DNA of 64,000 nucleotides from Ctenosaura bakeri (GCA_948474755.1 CAOLHI010004254.1:1-64000), one strand, 5' to 3'. Numbered from the stretch's first letter, positions 1 to 39,402 are shown. Translations and numbers: made by a program. Notes: generated by a model from the sequence alone, not told the origin.

Positions 1-14
1 TCCGAGAGGAGAGC

Positions 15-341
15 AGGGTCCAGGGTTCTGGATTTTATCGATTTATTAATTTCCATTTTCAATACAAAAAACACAAAAGTGTAACTGTCAGAAGGAGGGC
101 ATAAAATTTGTCAAGCAAAAAAAGAGAGGAGGAAAAAAGAACAGTTCAGACCATTTATAACCATTATCTAAGCTGCCAAGTTCTACAATAACTCTCAAAA
201 TAAAAGGCAGAGAGGTGTGGAAAGGGATAAAGAGGGACTAGAAGAGTGGAGGGCAGGGATAGGCAAGGGCAGTTTCAAGGTGGTGGATCCTCCATTTCCT
301 CTCCTCCATGGAATGCTGGTCCATTAACAGGTGGCAGCTTT
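15..341 (-). other. TRIM28: TRIM28 3' UTR
   Basis: Short 3' UTR between the stop codon and the poly(A) signal. The left boundary is approximate, placed about 25 bases past the AATAAA. Confidence 0.7.
42..47 (-). terminator. TRIM28 polyadenylation signal AATAAA
   Basis: Canonical AATAAA on the minus strand, about 295 bases after the TRIM28 stop codon. It is the only canonical hexamer I found on that strand in this interval. Confidence 0.7.
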
Positions 342-26279
<25,938 letters not shown>

Positions 26280-26630
26280 CTATGGGAACCTCGCCTTCCC
26301 TCACGCGCCGCGGCGAGGTCGCGCGGACTTGAGGAAAGATGGGGGGCGGAAAATACACGACGTGGGAGGGGGTGGGAAGCAAAGCAGCGCGCGCCAGCAG
26401 CCCACACGGCCAGGCCTCACTCGGTCACACAGCCCGTTCTCTGCCGCCGCCGCCGCCGCCCCCCACCTTCTCTTCCTTTGGCACCGCCCACTTGGCTCAG
26501 TGAATGGCGGGTAATTCTAGGCGGAGGAGGAGAAGGGGGGATGCGCGGGTCGGGAAGAGAGTCGAGATAGACTGTGGATAGACTAGAGGCCTGCTTAACG
26601 TTCGTCTAGGAGGCGGGACTTCATCCTAAG

Positions 26631-26784
26631 CCAATCGGTATCTCCCGTAGAGGACGGCCTAAGTCGCCATTGGCCGGACTGGGTAAATCCGGGCAACTAG
26701 CGAGTTTGAGGGCGGGAATACAGGAGATTGAAAAAAGACAGGGTCCAATCAGACTCCTCTCGGCTCTGCCAGGCGCCCAATTGG
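26631..26784. promoter_or_regulatory. Cluster of four CCAAT boxes (NF-Y type)
   Basis: CCAAT occurs on the plus strand at 26631 and 26745, and at 26778 within CCAATTGG, which also reads CCAAT on the minus strand. ATTGG lies at 26669-26673. NF-Y works from either strand, so orientation does not show direction. Confidence 0.6.
26712..26719 (+). promoter_or_regulatory. E2F-like site GGCGGGAA
   Basis: The reverse complement TTCCCGCC is a classical E2F core. Related GGCGGGAC boxes lie near 26612 and 26851, so three similar boxes flank the CCAAT cluster. Confidence 0.45.
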
Positions 26785-26884
26785 ATTTGAGGAGAGAACA
26801 AACCAAGGATGAAAAATATCAGAAAGTCAGACCTCTCCCTCTGCGAGAGGGCGGGACGTAGGAAAGAAAAATTTTTAAGAGATG

Positions 26885-26898
26885 GTAACCATAGCAAC
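26885..26898. promoter_or_regulatory. RFX X-box GTAACCATAGCAAC
   Basis: A perfect match to the palindromic X-box consensus (GTNRCC, short spacer, RGYAAC) bound by RFX factors. It lies about 790 bases upstream of the TRIM28 ATG. Confidence 0.55.
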
Positions 26899-27141
26899 GG
26901 TGGTTGGTTAGGGAGAGCAAAGAGTTTTTCTGATTGTCCGGAAAGAAACAGCAAAGGCCACCCGTTTTAGGGGTGTCCTTAGATGGGACTCACCAATCCC
27001 GTCGGTTTTGTTCATCTCACCGGCGGTGGTCCCTTTTATCCTCCATGTTGGAGGCCTGAGGCGTTAGCCTTCAGGCGTTAAATGGCTGAAGCGCAGAGTG
27101 ATAGGAAGCATGTAGGTTGTACTTGCCACAGTAGCTATTCG

Positions 27142-27190
27142 TTTTATTTATTTATTATTTGTTTTTATTTATTTACTAGTTTTATTTATA
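27142..27190. repeat. TTTA-rich simple repeat
   Basis: Imperfect TTTATTTATTTATTATTTG run in the TRIM28 upstream flank. Confidence 0.8.
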
Positions 27191-27589
27191 TGGAGTAGCT
27201 TATAGTTTTATAACTATATAAGCTATATGAGCACACTAGCACATATACCTGGGGTTGCCTGGGATTTTATTTTGTCATAGGTGATACTCATTATAAAAGG
27301 TTTGAGATCCTGTGTCTCTTAATTCCTCAAACTGTTTCATCCAGTACTTGTAACTTTTCCGCATATTCCCCAATCCAGTCTGTATTCAGAATTATTAACA
27401 TGCAGAGGTTGGGTTCCTGCTGCCTTCCTCCTTGCTGTTAGGCCTTGTCTCCATAGCAACTAGCCAGGACCAACAGCTCTCTAGCAGGCCCCTTCCTAAA
27501 CTGCAAACTCCAGGATTCCATAGAAGAATCTTCTTAGGCAGCCAATCATATAAGGTCTTCACCTGATGCAGACAAACTTTTATATATTA

Positions 27590-27978
27590 TACAGTCACTT
27601 CTCCACATTCGCTAGTGTTAGGGGCACAGGACCCCCATGAAAGTTGAAAAACCGTTAATAACTCTAGGACCTCCCAAACCATATTTAACACACAAAAAAG
27701 TATGTTCACCATATTCAACTCACCATGGATTCATCTGAGGCATCAGGGTACCTTCACAAAGCAGAAGTGGGTGGCTAGTGGGGCTTTCTGCCACCTTCAC
27801 TGCTATCCAACACCATTTTTAATAGAGACTTGCAAGCCTTGTTCGCAGTGTCTCAGTCTCACGAGGCTTCCAGTCCCTATTAAAAATGGCATAGGGAGGC
27901 AACAGAGGTGACAGCAAATAATCCATGAATAATCAAATCTGCAAAAGTGCAAGCTACAAATGTGGAGGACTGACTGAA
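27590..27978. mobile_element. pogo/Tigger-like DNA transposon
   Basis: Left end TACAGTCACTTCTCCACATT; right end AAATGTGGAGGACTGACTG, its inverse. The interior reads GGACCCCCATGAAAG near the left and AATAATCCATGAATAATC near the right. No transposase frame. Confidence 0.65.
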
Positions 27979-28485
27979 GTGGAAACAACAAATACACAAA
28001 AAAGGATCCCACACCATATACAAAATACAATACACAGTGTACACAATGTATGGTACAATACTTACATATTGCTAACAATAAACATTAACAAAATTAATAA
28101 CAAAAGTACATAAACACATAAATCTAATAAGACCATTTAAGAAAAGAAGAAAGAAACTTGAGTTTTCATCCTTACTTAATAGAAATTATCCCTTTCTGTA
28201 ACTAAGAAAAGGTGAAATAGAGATTAAGAAGAGGGTTTAAAATTAGGAATTGCCAAATTAACATAGATGATATTTGTATGGAAGTTCTTAACAGTTGCAA
28301 GGTCTTATCAAATCATCAAATATTACATAATTTTATCTAGAGATCCTAGAGATTATAAGTGACTCCAGATTTGTAGCTACCTTATCATAAGATGTTTTAT
28401 TATTTAAAGCATTTATATCCCACACTTCAGATGGAAGGACTTATAGGTGATTAAAAGGAGACAGTCCATGCTCTTACAAGTAATG

Positions 28486-28717
28486 TCATTGTGTGCCTTC
28501 AAGTCATTTCTGACTTATGAGGGCCCAAAGAGGAACCGATCACAGGGTTTTCTTGGCAGGATCTGTTCAGAGGGAATTTGCTCAGAAGACAACCTCTGTG
28601 GCTAAGAGAGTGTGACTTGCCCAAGGTCACCCAGAACCTCTCTGTAATTGAGTGGTGTCTGAACCCTGGTCTCCTAGTGTCCTAGTCCAAAACCCAAACC
28701 ACTATATGAGGCTGGCT
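28486..28717 (-). mobile_element. tRNA-headed SINE, long form
   Basis: Antisense copy: GTGTGCCTTCAAGTCATTTC at the left (SINE tail), GGGTTTTCTTGGCAGG body, CCCAAGGTCACCCA and AAACCACTATATGAGGCTGG head. Confidence 0.85.
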
Positions 28718-30399
28718 GAGAAGTACAGTTGTGGGAAAAGAATACAGAAAGAGGAGGAATGGAGAGGGAAAAGGAAAATAAGTATTCTCGTCTACTGAAT
28801 ACTTAATGTCACATGGTTTTAATCAGGCTGCTCACAATTTCAAAATTGGCTTCAACAAGCCACTGAAGAAAAGCAGGTTGTTAAGTGTTAATGGAGTTGT
28901 GAATGGTATTTGCCAATTTCTGGTCCCTCCTGCCACACCCAGGGGTCTAGACTGCACCATCACCACCACTCTAGAGCAAATGGTGCTGTTGTTGTTCCTC
29001 ATAGGCAGAAGTTAGCAGAAAATGGTTAATGTCTTTAATCAAATATCTTATTTGGTGACAGAAGTGGACTATATATATTATGCGTATATATGCTAGATTC
29101 AGATAACAACAAAGCAACCAAATATTCTTGAGATTTTATCCACATTTATTAACATACTCCTCTCTCTGTATTTGCCCAAATCCATGATGAATTTTACTCA
29201 TCTGTTTCAACTCGCTGTTGATGTTGAATTTAAACCCTTCAAGGACTGAAACATGTATGTTAACTGTGGAAGCTTTTTCTCCATTTTATAAAATAAAATG
29301 CTATTATTACTGCATGTCAATTTCCACAGATTAAAATGGGTGATTTTTATATTATCTGTCACTCTATACTTAAAATACACAAATACGTTAAGAATCTGAA
29401 GAAGTAGTGTCCAGAAGAGATAGTCACTTAACATCAATATTTTCTTCTATTTCTTTATGGTCTAGTACTTCATTGGCTCTGTAACTAAGTAAGAAATTAC
29501 TAGAGAGTACTTCTAAGTTTTATTCATTGCATTTATTTCCTGCCCTCACTTCATAAAGTTCAAGGAAATGCACATGGAGCAAACCTGTTTTATTCTTACA
29601 ATAAGCCTGCTAAATCAAGAATCATGACAGAAACTGACTTGCAGAGCTGAGAAGAGAAGGCAAATTTGACAGGGTCCAAGCTTTTAGGGACCTGGACAGG
29701 GAAAAGTTTGATATATCAGTAGACCAAAAGTGTCTATAAATGGATGTTGCCAAATCTAGCAGATCCAAGTCATCTTTAAGCCCCTATTTTTATTAATGTG
29801 CTTCAGCTACAGCACAGCAAAGCACAATCTGTACCTTGAGACAGAAGGCAATGGCAAACCTCCTCTGAATATCATTGGCTGAAGGAATGTGAGTTGTCAG
29901 ACACTGGTATAAAACAATCATAATGGATCATAGTAAATGTAGCAAGACAAGTTAGGCTATTAAAGTAATTAAATTTTGTCAAGGAACATGATCATCTACT
30001 TCTTCCATCAGAGACTGAGGTGGCTCTAGCTAGTAGTAGTTTACAGATGAAAAGTATTTTGTTTGAGGAGTTGTGAGGACAGTCTTCTCTTTGAATGCAT
30101 ACCTTTTAAAGATTTAGCCTTCCTGAATCTCTCCAGATTTCTTGGTCCACAACTCCCATCAGGAATTGGAGAATGCTGGCATATTGGAAAGACCACCCAC
30201 TCTAAGTTCAGTTTAAAGATGAAGAACTAGCAGACAGAAGAGCAAGGGCCTTGAGGTTGCCCAGCAGCTGCATGTGGCAGCAGACTAAGCATGAGGTAAA
30301 TAGTTTGTTCAGACCCTTCCTTGCAATAATGAGATGCACTGGATTTCTATTGACATTATAGCACTTAGTTCCCAATGTTTGTCTACAGGAAGGGGAATA

Positions 30400-30440
30400 A
30401 TGCATCCTCCCAGATGTTGTTGAACTACAGTCCCCAGCAT
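30400..30440. mobile_element. Half-copy of palindromic element
   Basis: CCCAGATGTTGTTGAACTAC then AGTCCCCAGCATTC matches one arm of the ACTACAACTCCCATCA palindromic family. Other single arms lie near 24090-24150, 57160-57240 and 58495-58530. Confidence 0.45.
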
Positions 30441-30535
30441 TCTTCATAATTGGCTTGTACTGGCCAGGACTTCTAATTATTTAGTCCAACCACAGTTGGA
30501 GGGCCACAGGATTTCTATCCCTGAAGTATAGAAAT

Positions 30536-30724
30536 TTGCTCTTGCCTTCAAGTTATCTCAGACTTATGGTGGCCCTAAGGCAAAACTTTCATGGTGTTTT
30601 CTGGGGCTGAGAGTATGTGATGCACCCAAAGTCGCCAGTAGGTTTATATGACCAAGGAAGTAATTAAACCCTGGACTCCAAGGCTGTAGTCCAGTGCTCA
30701 AACCACTACAGCAGGCTCGCTCTG
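30536..30724 (-). mobile_element. tRNA-headed SINE, short form
   Basis: Same head and tail as the long form, but GTGTTTTCTGGGGCTGAGAG joins the tail half directly to the head half, missing the GGCAAGATTTGTTCAGA-type segment. One of four copies with this structure. Confidence 0.75.
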
Positions 30725-32108
30725 TTATAGAAATAGACATGCACATATAATGCGTAAATGGTCAGTTTTTAGTGATTCAGAAATGGCTCCTCTATGTTTG
30801 ACTAATATGCATAATTATCACAGCCCTTTACTGTATTTAAGACCAAGTAAATTGTCTTCATTTTATTAATTATAGGACAATCCTATGCATGTTTACTCAA
30901 AACAAAGTCTTGTTGTGCCAAATAGAACTTTCTCAAAATTAAGTACATGTTGGATACCAGGTACTTTTTCCTAATGGAATTCAAATCGGTTCACCTAGTT
31001 CTGGCAGTTTCTCATCCAGGCCTTGATTAGATTTAAATATGCTGCATTGTATGCCTTCAGAGACCATACTCTGCTTTCATATGTATTTGAGAAAGGGAGT
31101 TCTTGCCCACAAAAGCTTATGCTATTATAGAGTTAAGATGCCCAAAACTTAAATAAAATAACAAAAGAGATAGCTTCACTTTCCAAGACTCCACATTTCT
31201 CTTTTATGGTGGGATGACATATTATAATATCTGTTTAATTGCCTACTGTACTCTTCCTTGAAATTTAATTGAAAATTCCACTGTTGAGGTGGAAGAATAC
31301 TTTCCAGCTGCTTAAGCGGCCTTTAGAAATGGCTATATTAAATCAAGATAACATCAACTGGAAACAGAGGAAGATTTGGGAAAAGATGTGGAAATAGCTC
31401 AGGTAAGAAAACTTGAGAAAGTATTTTACAGACAAAACCAATTCTAGTTTCTTTGAATTATCTATCTTGCTGAAGCCATTTTGTATTTGTGTACTGTGGG
31501 TCTGTACCTTTTGATGAATTAATGATTTATTCTGCTGGTGAGATAGCTTAATTTCCCAAGACTCCACATATATCTTTAATTGCCCCCTTTAATTGCCCAT
31601 TACAATTTTATTTAAAAATTCCATTGTTGGGGTTGAGGTTAGCAGGAATACTTTGAATTGCATTTGCAATTCAGTACACATTGAATTTCTAGGCAAGACA
31701 TAATAGATTTCTCTGTTTCCTTAGGGATAGATCACCTGCAGGGCATAGGTGGGACTATATAAATGCTAATGCAATGAAGTAGAGCAATCAGAAACATCAG
31801 CTTGAAGTACATTGTCTGTAGAATTGCTGTTCTCTTGCCTTTTCACTTAATTGTTACAGTTTTTGAAAATCTGTTGTGTAGTCCTCTAGTCTTACCAGAG
31901 CTAAACACACACAGAGTGCAGAATCTGTCCTTCAGCTTATGTAATATTTATAGCAGTTTTAACAAAAAGAAAGATTAACTTTGGATTCACCATTACTGTT
32001 GATTCACCTGAAAATGTCAACCTGCCCTCAGAACATACTACAAGGGAGGTAATTGTTAATGATTTTTTTCAGCTCAAACAGGGAAATCAAAGCAAGGCCA
32101 GAACAACT

Positions 32109-32330
32109 CTTGTTCTTGGGTTGCCTTCAGGTCATTTTAAATTTACGGCAAGCCTATCATGGGGTTTTCTTGGCAAGATTTATTCATAGCGGGTTTGCCT
32201 TTACCTTCCCCTGGGACTGAGAGAGAGTGATGTGCCCAAGTTCACCTGGGGTAGAGGGTTCTATGGCTGAACAGGGATTTTTATCCTGGTCTCCAGAGTT
32301 GTGGTCCAAAGCTCAAACCACACTGGCTTT
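32109..32330 (-). mobile_element. tRNA-headed SINE, long form
   Basis: Antisense copy with GGGGTTTTCTTGGCAAGATT, TGTGCCCAAGTTCACC and GCTCAAACCACACTGGCTTT. Confidence 0.8.
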
Positions 32331-33734
32331 CTTTAAAACTCTCGATCCACATAATAGCTACTGGAGTACTCCGGCTCAAAATCCTAGGTTGCTTCTGAAG
32401 TGAATTTCCATATCCTGAAGAAGCTGCATTGCCATAATAACAACAACAATGTTGTGCAGTAGAATTGAAACTACTTTGCACTCTCATTCATATCTTTATC
32501 ATCTTACCTCTTCTTTGTGAATTCTTATTTTATAATTTATATATGAGGAATTGAGTATCTGAATGAGAAGGACACTTCCTTCATCTTCAAACAAAGCATG
32601 TCCAACAATTACCTGTTGTAATTTGCACAACATTCCTAGAAGTAGTAATAATGCCAGTTCCCAGAGTTAGACAAGTTGCCTTTCCTGGGCTCCCTTTCCT
32701 TCCCAGCTCGGCACATACTTTACTCTTCTATTCCTTTGGAACCAATTCCCACTACTGTCCAGAGGCAAAAGGTTAAAGCAAGTTACTGATTCTTCTCTTT
32801 GTTCTCCTTCATTTGATTCAGAAAGAGCAGGTGAACAGGCAGACAGCAAGGAAGAAGGGAGGGAGTGAATTCTAGAAGTCAGTGGTGGGCTCCCTCATTG
32901 GACAAAGGCCTGTACAGATGCATAGTAATGAGAAACCCCTGGCAGCAGTCCTTATTTTTTGCCTTAAAAACAATAAAGAGACTTAAGCATTAAAGCTGGG
33001 CTAAGAACTGTGCTCTTTCAGATATGGGGCTGCACCTTCTGGCATTCTTCGCCGCTGGCTATGTTGTCTAGAGTTTCTGGGATGGACAGTTCAAGAACAT
33101 CTGGAAAGCTGCACAATTCCAACCCGTTTTTTAAAGACTAACCAATGTACATTGCCATAACTTTTGGGTAAAATATATTGCCATAGCAAAGGTGTTATTA
33201 TGTCACGTACAACAAGACCTTAATGTTGTTCTTGTTACCATAAAATAGCCACAATGTGCTGTACCAAAGGTTCTTAAACCGGGGTCTGCAAAGCCCTCAC
33301 AGGGAGTCCATGAAGCACTGCTGCTGGACACCACCAGCAGAGGCAACAACAGGGGTGTGGCAGCAGGAGGCATGTGGGTGCTGAAACCACTCCTTCATTT
33401 GCAAACAGTGGAGCAGTTTTGGTGAACACACATGCCTGTTTCCATGTTACTTGGTACCCATTCCCCCTGCTGCTGCATCCCTGATGAAAGGAACACAGAA
33501 GCAGGCATGAGCGCATGCCCAAACTGCTTCCCCATTTGCAAACAAGGGAGCCATATCAGCACCTGCACACACATACCCACTGCCTTGTCCCTGATGAAAG
33601 GGCTACAATGCCAGGTTTTATTCATCTTATAATGCCTTTCCTCATAAGAGTGCAGAGCAGCTAACAATTTTACATAAAAACAGTTAACATCACAAATTAG
33701 AAGTACTAAAATTACAAATACTGTAAGACTCATC

Positions 33735-34050
33735 TAAAATTTGTTGTTAACAAATTTTAAGTTAAGTTCAACCTGTGGCAACCCTATGACTGAGGGACCT
33801 TTAAGTGACTCTATCATCAGCAGCTTTGTTCAGGTCTTACAGACTCAGGGCCATGGCTTCCTTTATAGAGTTTACCCATCTATAATGCAGTCTTTCTCTT
33901 TTCCTATTGCCTACTACCTTACCAAACATTATTGTCTTTTCTAGTGATTCATGTCTTCTCATAGTATGTCCAAAGTACCACAGTCTCTGTTTAGTCATCT
34001 TGGCTTCTACAGAAAGTTCAGACTTGATTTGCTCTAGGACCCATTTATTT
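33735..34050 (-). mobile_element. LINE 3' end (candidate SINE partner), copy 2
   Basis: The minus strand reads RLWYFGHTMRRHESL within a decayed frame and is homologous to 18058-18361 along its length. The 3' end again closes with a TTAACAACAAA-type tail. Confidence 0.65.
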
Positions 34051-34080
34051 ATTTATTTATTTGGTATTTATTTATTTTAG
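34043..34080. repeat. (ATTT)n microsatellite
   Basis: Tandem TTTA units directly adjoining the LINE fragment at 33735-34050. Confidence 0.85.
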
Positions 34081-36805
34081 CAGTCCATTGCACAGTATCT
34101 GTAGAACTGATTTAAAATTACTTTTATCTAAAACCATAAATTAAAAATATCTGCTAAAATACATTAAAACAGCACAAGCCAGCAGTAGTCAAAGACAAAT
34201 TAAACACTTGCTCATTCTTCCAAAACTTTTACAAGATATATGGGTCTCCAAGACTTTCTTACAAGAGACTGGACAATATGAACATCAGAAGGAAATTATT
34301 TCCGCAGATAAGATGCTGCAAAAGAAAATGGACAGAACCAACAGCTGGGATCTTAAAGACTGGTGACCAGGGAGCACAAAGCTGTGGAAAGAGCATGAAG
34401 AGAGATTAAAATGGCAGGAGCTGCGGAAGGCAAGCATTTAATTCAACAAAGCATTGTTCACACATATTAGGTAAAAGGAGAGAGGGAGAGAGAGAGGGAA
34501 GGAGATTTAATGCACAGAGGGGAAAATAACTTGTGCCATGTAGGCAGTTTTCAGTGGTGGAGCTTGGAGTGTGTGGAGGAGGGATGGGAGGGAGTATGAC
34601 AACTGTGTGTGGGGGCGTGGCAGCAGTGTGTGGAGCATGACCAGGGCACATGGAGGCATGGTTACTGGCCAGGACATCCAAAAACATTGCCGCCCCGGGG
34701 CAAACCACCCCTATCCCACTCCGTACCTATGCAACTGGCAGTTTTGTTTTATTTTAAATGTGTGCAAGGGAGGAAAATGTTAAGAATTCCATCCCAAGTT
34801 TTTAGGCTTCAAATATTTCTTATTGCTGACCATTCTTCTTCCCCACCTTCCAGTCTGAAAGCGGTTTGCAAAGACTGATCTGAATTGCGATTTGGGAATG
34901 GTTCCCATGACTGGCATACTATACTGCATTCTGATTTTTTCTTTCTGTCTGCCAGGATTCTACTATACTATCTGTTCTCTCTTGTTCTTCTTTGAGAAAT
35001 GAGTGGATTTGAGAGTATACATCCAATATTTCACAGATGGAAAACAGGACACACATGGCAGAATCAGAATGTGGCCAAAGGAGTTTGCACAAGTGAAGAG
35101 AAGGCAAAAGTTATTAATAAGAAGAACATTTTCAACTCCTGTTTTAAGCAGAGAGACTCTAGAATTTTTGGGATTTATTTACTGAACTTAGTAAAGCCTG
35201 GCTGAGAGAAAGAGAGAGAGAAAGAGAGCACTACTAATAAATACAATACTCTGTGTATTTGCAGACTAATGCACACATGCAGTAGGGGTATAGAGCTTTG
35301 CCTCCATCATTAACATTCTGTTCCCCTCCATGAAATATTCTTCTAATCCTCTAATTTCTAGTATTGCTGAGGGGTGAGACACTGACAATCATCCATACCT
35401 AGAACTTATCTGTTTGTTGTGTTGTCATAATTTTTAGTAGACGTTTGACATGCACTGATGTATGCTACCTGCAGAACAGTTTTTATCAGATATCTCCCAT
35501 CTCCATAAACTGCTATTAATGTATTAATAGAATATAATTAGGAATTGCATAATTAGTATTCATTATGATATCTTTGACCCAGGGTAATAGGTACAAGAAA
35601 AGAATATTATTAATAGATACAAGAAAATGTTGAAATCTAATTTAATTAAAAAAAATAATTTTAACATTTTTTACTTAAAAATATTTTAAACCAACTCTGG
35701 ATGAGTTGATCAAGGTTGTGGAAAACAAGGCAGGGTGTCCATGTTACAGCCACAAGCCTAGTTGATAAATAAAGAGGCCAGAAATTCTGTTATTGAATGA
35801 TGAGGATGTGAGACATCTGGAAAGCAGGGATAGAATGAATGTTGTCAGGCAACCCCTGCTTCCCCCCCCACCGTAGAATTATGTCAAAACTTTCTGGATT
35901 ACTAATGATTTGCTTGGTGCAATTGCTCCAGGTCCCTCACAGGCTAAGGGCCCAGTGCTAAAGGAAAAGGGTACAGTTTGCTTCCTCTTCTTCGACTATC
36001 ACTTCCTGAGTCTTCTAGTGTTCCTGGTGGTATTTTAAATGGGTAAAAGTATATGGGATTAAACTGTTAATGACTGAAGCTGCAAGATTCAAAATATTTC
36101 ATGCATGAAGATTTTTGTTAGGTTGTATGTTGTGCTTTGTAGTCTTATTCATATTTCTTTATTCATTTATTTAATTTTTATGCTATTACTCCTGGAATAT
36201 ATCATGTGAATGGAAAGAGATCCTGTTACTGGAACTAATCTAGGAACCCAACTGGTTTAAGGCAAAGAGGGACAAAGAGAAAGGGCCATGGAGTGTTCCC
36301 ATGTCACAAGCCATTCTGGCAGGAAGGAAACCATATTCTTGCATTTAGCAGACCAGAAAGTAGGTACCGTAGTCACAGAACAGTTTAGCACAAGAGTTTA
36401 GGCTGCACTGAACTCTTCACCCTGCTCACCACATTCCAAAGATAAGATAATTCACACTTGAGCTGAGAAAACAAAGGACCTCTCCCCTTCTTTCACCCAT
36501 GTTTGTCCTCCACAGACTGAAATCAAGAACCAATTGTTTTTCTAACAACTTTGAGAAGTGTTAGTTAAAGCCTATAAAACTATACCTCAACAGCCTGCTT
36601 GCTGCTCTCATTCCAGAGGAAGAATGTACAACCTTCTGGAGAAATTTGCCTGCCTGGGATATTGTCACTGAGTGGGAGCCCTAGTGACTCAAGGGAACTT
36701 TTCAAAGAAAACTTTTCAAAGGAAGTTGTAATCCCAATGTTTATCTTCTGCCATGGACACTGGAATTGGGTGTGTGTGTTAAGACTGCCCAAATGAGCAG
36801 CCAAA

Positions 36806-37040
36806 ATAAGACCCTCTATATCTGAGGATTATGTAGCTACGGTTCAACCAACCATGGCTTGAAAATATTCCATAAATAAATAAATACATATTCCAAAAAA
36901 TAAAGTTTGATTTTGTCATTTTATATAAGGGGTATTATTTTATTGCACCAATGTACATAATGGGACTTAAGCATCCACAATTTTGGCATCCACAGGGGGT
37001 CCTGGAACTAAACCCTAGTAGATACCAAGGGCCCACTGTA
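36806..37040. mobile_element. pogo/Tigger-like DNA transposon
   Basis: The right end ATACCAAGGGCCCACTGTA is the inverse of TACAGTGGGCCCTTGGTAT. Inside the left end, GGTTCAACCAACCATGG then GAAAATATTCC resembles the sub-terminal sequence known from mammalian Tigger elements. About 235 bp, non-autonomous. Confidence 0.7.
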
Positions 37041-37331
37041 TAATTGAGCCTCCTCAGGAATTATCAGTGAGAAATGTACTGAATGGTCAATCACTAAGAA
37101 ATATTAAGACAGCTATTGTCATTGAGCCCTCTGAAGTGTAATAAATGGTACATGCAATCCATTCTATGCATTCTTAACCTGGAAGTAAGCTGTACTGGAC
37201 ACATAAAGAGACCACCTAAGTCAACATTGTGCTTGTGTCTTCATATTTAAGGATGTTTGAATGGTAGTAGATAGGGAAATTAATATGTGGCCCCATGCAA
37301 GTATTTGCAAATCAGTAAAATTAATAACAGA

Positions 37332-37526
37332 GAGCTAATGTGGTGTAGTGGTTTGAGCACTGGACTATGACCCTGGAAACCAGGGTTCAATTTCCACTCA
37401 GCCATGATAATCCACTGGGTGACCTTGGCTGTGTTACATACTCTCAGCCTCCAGAAAATTGATAGGCTCATCTTAGGATTGCCATGCATTGGGAAGGACT
37501 TGAAAGTACACTACAACAACCACAAA
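37332..37526 (+). mobile_element. tRNA-headed SINE, short form
   Basis: TGGTGTAGTGGTTTGAGCAC head, ACTGGGTGACCTTGG, then CTCAGCCTCCAGAAAATTGA joins directly to the tail. It ends AGTACACTACAACAACCACA. Confidence 0.8.
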
Positions 37527-37794
37527 ATGAATAACAACTGACCTACCAATATTAAGCCCCTCTCCCCACTCACACTTTAAAAGCAATTCTGAAGTTTGTG
37601 AGTCCTGCATCTGTATTCCACTGCTGGACTGAATTAGCATTATGTTGTCTTTTACATGGGATGAACTGGTTTCTTCTTAACCTTTCTTGAATCGAAGGGA
37701 TGGGGCACTTGAATGGATGATGCTCAAAGCTGAGAAGCCCTGACCTCAGTTGCTTATACCGAGGAGCATTTGGGGATGAGATCTAGAAGGCTAC

Positions 37795-38404
37795 AGCAGG
37801 TAGCTGTCCAGACTGTTTTTGAAGACATCCGGACAAAGAGACTCCACCTTGATTCAATTATCAAACTGCTCTTACTGTCAAGAAGTTCCCTCTGAGGCTC
37901 GGTTGGAATCTGTCTTCCTGTAACTTCAAACCATTAGACCTGGTCCTACCCTCTGGGGCAGCAGAGAACAAACCCTGCACCCTACTTTCTGTGACAGCCT
38001 TTTGGATAATTTAGAGAATGCAATCATGTCACCCCTCAGTCTTTTCTTCACCAGACTGAACATGCCCAACTTCAACCCTTCTTCATGTTTTGTTCTCCAT
38101 ACCTCTTGTCATCCTTGTTGCCTTTCTCTGATCCTGCTCCACCTTGTCCATATCTTTCTTAAAATGAGGCACCCAGAAATGAACACAGTACTCCAGGTGA
38201 AGCCTGACTAGTGCAGAATACATCAGAACTTCCTTCGATTTTGAAATGATGGTTCTAGCCATGCAAGCTAAAATATTATTTGCCTTCTTCACTGTAGCAT
38301 CACACTGCTAGATCATGTTCAACTTATGATCAACAATAATCCCAAGGCTCCTTTCACATGTACTACTGTTAAGCCATGTATCTCCCATCCTACACAAGAG
38401 TTCT
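37795..38404 (-). mobile_element. CR1-like LINE 3' region
   Basis: The minus-strand frame 38083-38292 reads [20 protein letters not shown] then FKKDMDKVEQDQRKATRM, the CR1 reverse transcriptase C-terminus. It is more diverged than the copies at 11.9 and 46.5 kb. Confidence 0.8.
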
Positions 38405-38639
38405 GTGACATCTTAAAAGGCTTAAGCATTTCTTATAACATGATTGGCACTGCTTTGCAGACACACAGGACCACTGAAGAAAAGGTCTTTTTCTCATATC
38501 CACCAACCCTGCTGCTTTCAAAAGCAGGCAAGGTGGGGAAAAGGCTTTATTGCTCCTGTTGAAAGTATGGGCAGGCCGATATAGACAAATTCAAGTCACT
38601 CAGCTACAAAACAGTTTAGGACTTCAAAGATGAAAACTG

Positions 38640-39000
38640 GTATTTTAATTTGGGCTCGGAAATTCAAAATCAGCAGAGTTGCTGCAATATAGATGTACCA
38701 TTAAACAGCCATCTACTGCCCGACAGTAGTTCAGTAGCTACATTCTGCATCAGTTGAAGTTTCTGAACCATCTTTAAACATAGTTCTAAACAGAGCATAT
38801 TGTAGTAGTCCAGCCTGGGTATCTTCCGTTCTGTGCAAACTAGTACCTTCCTTTGATTTTGCCTAGTCCACTGGGATCGCCTGCAGGGAATGGAATTCCA
38901 ACAACTACTGCCTTTGCCCCCTTGATACAATTTTTCCTTCTTCCCTGAACACAAAGCCAAAGCTGGATGAGATTCCAAATCTAAAGACATTGCCTTTCTC
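38640..39000 (-). mobile_element. L2-clade-like LINE fragment
   Basis: The minus-strand frame contains LDYYNMLCLELCLKMVQKL then QLMQNVATELL, matching the L2-type reverse transcriptase motif of the form LDYCNxLxxGLP then LQxxQNAAARLL. Boundaries are approximate. Confidence 0.65.
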
Positions 39001-39402
39001 GCTGGTGGTTTTGATACCAGGGAAATGTTGCCACTTCTTGCCCCAACAAGGTTCCATCAGACATAGATTCCTTTACTAGGGGAATTTTTGTAGCTCTGCA
39101 TAAGGTGTTTACAGAGTATGAGAAGACAGATTCCTTTTCAAAGACTTGCAGTCTATAAACTGACATAAGCAAGAGAAACAATGGAGGAGAGAGAGGTGTG
39201 GACAGCAATAAAGAGTAAGAATATCACACCTTGGAAACTTACTGCTGAATAGTAACATTATGAAACTCAGTTGCAAAGCCCTGTTCATCCCTGTAACTAC
39301 TGTATTGTTGCAATTCGCTACCCTGTTAATATGCTTATTTGATGTGTTACTTGTTACTTTTCTGTCACTTTTAGGTAATTTTAGGGGGAACGCCCCTCCT
39401 TA

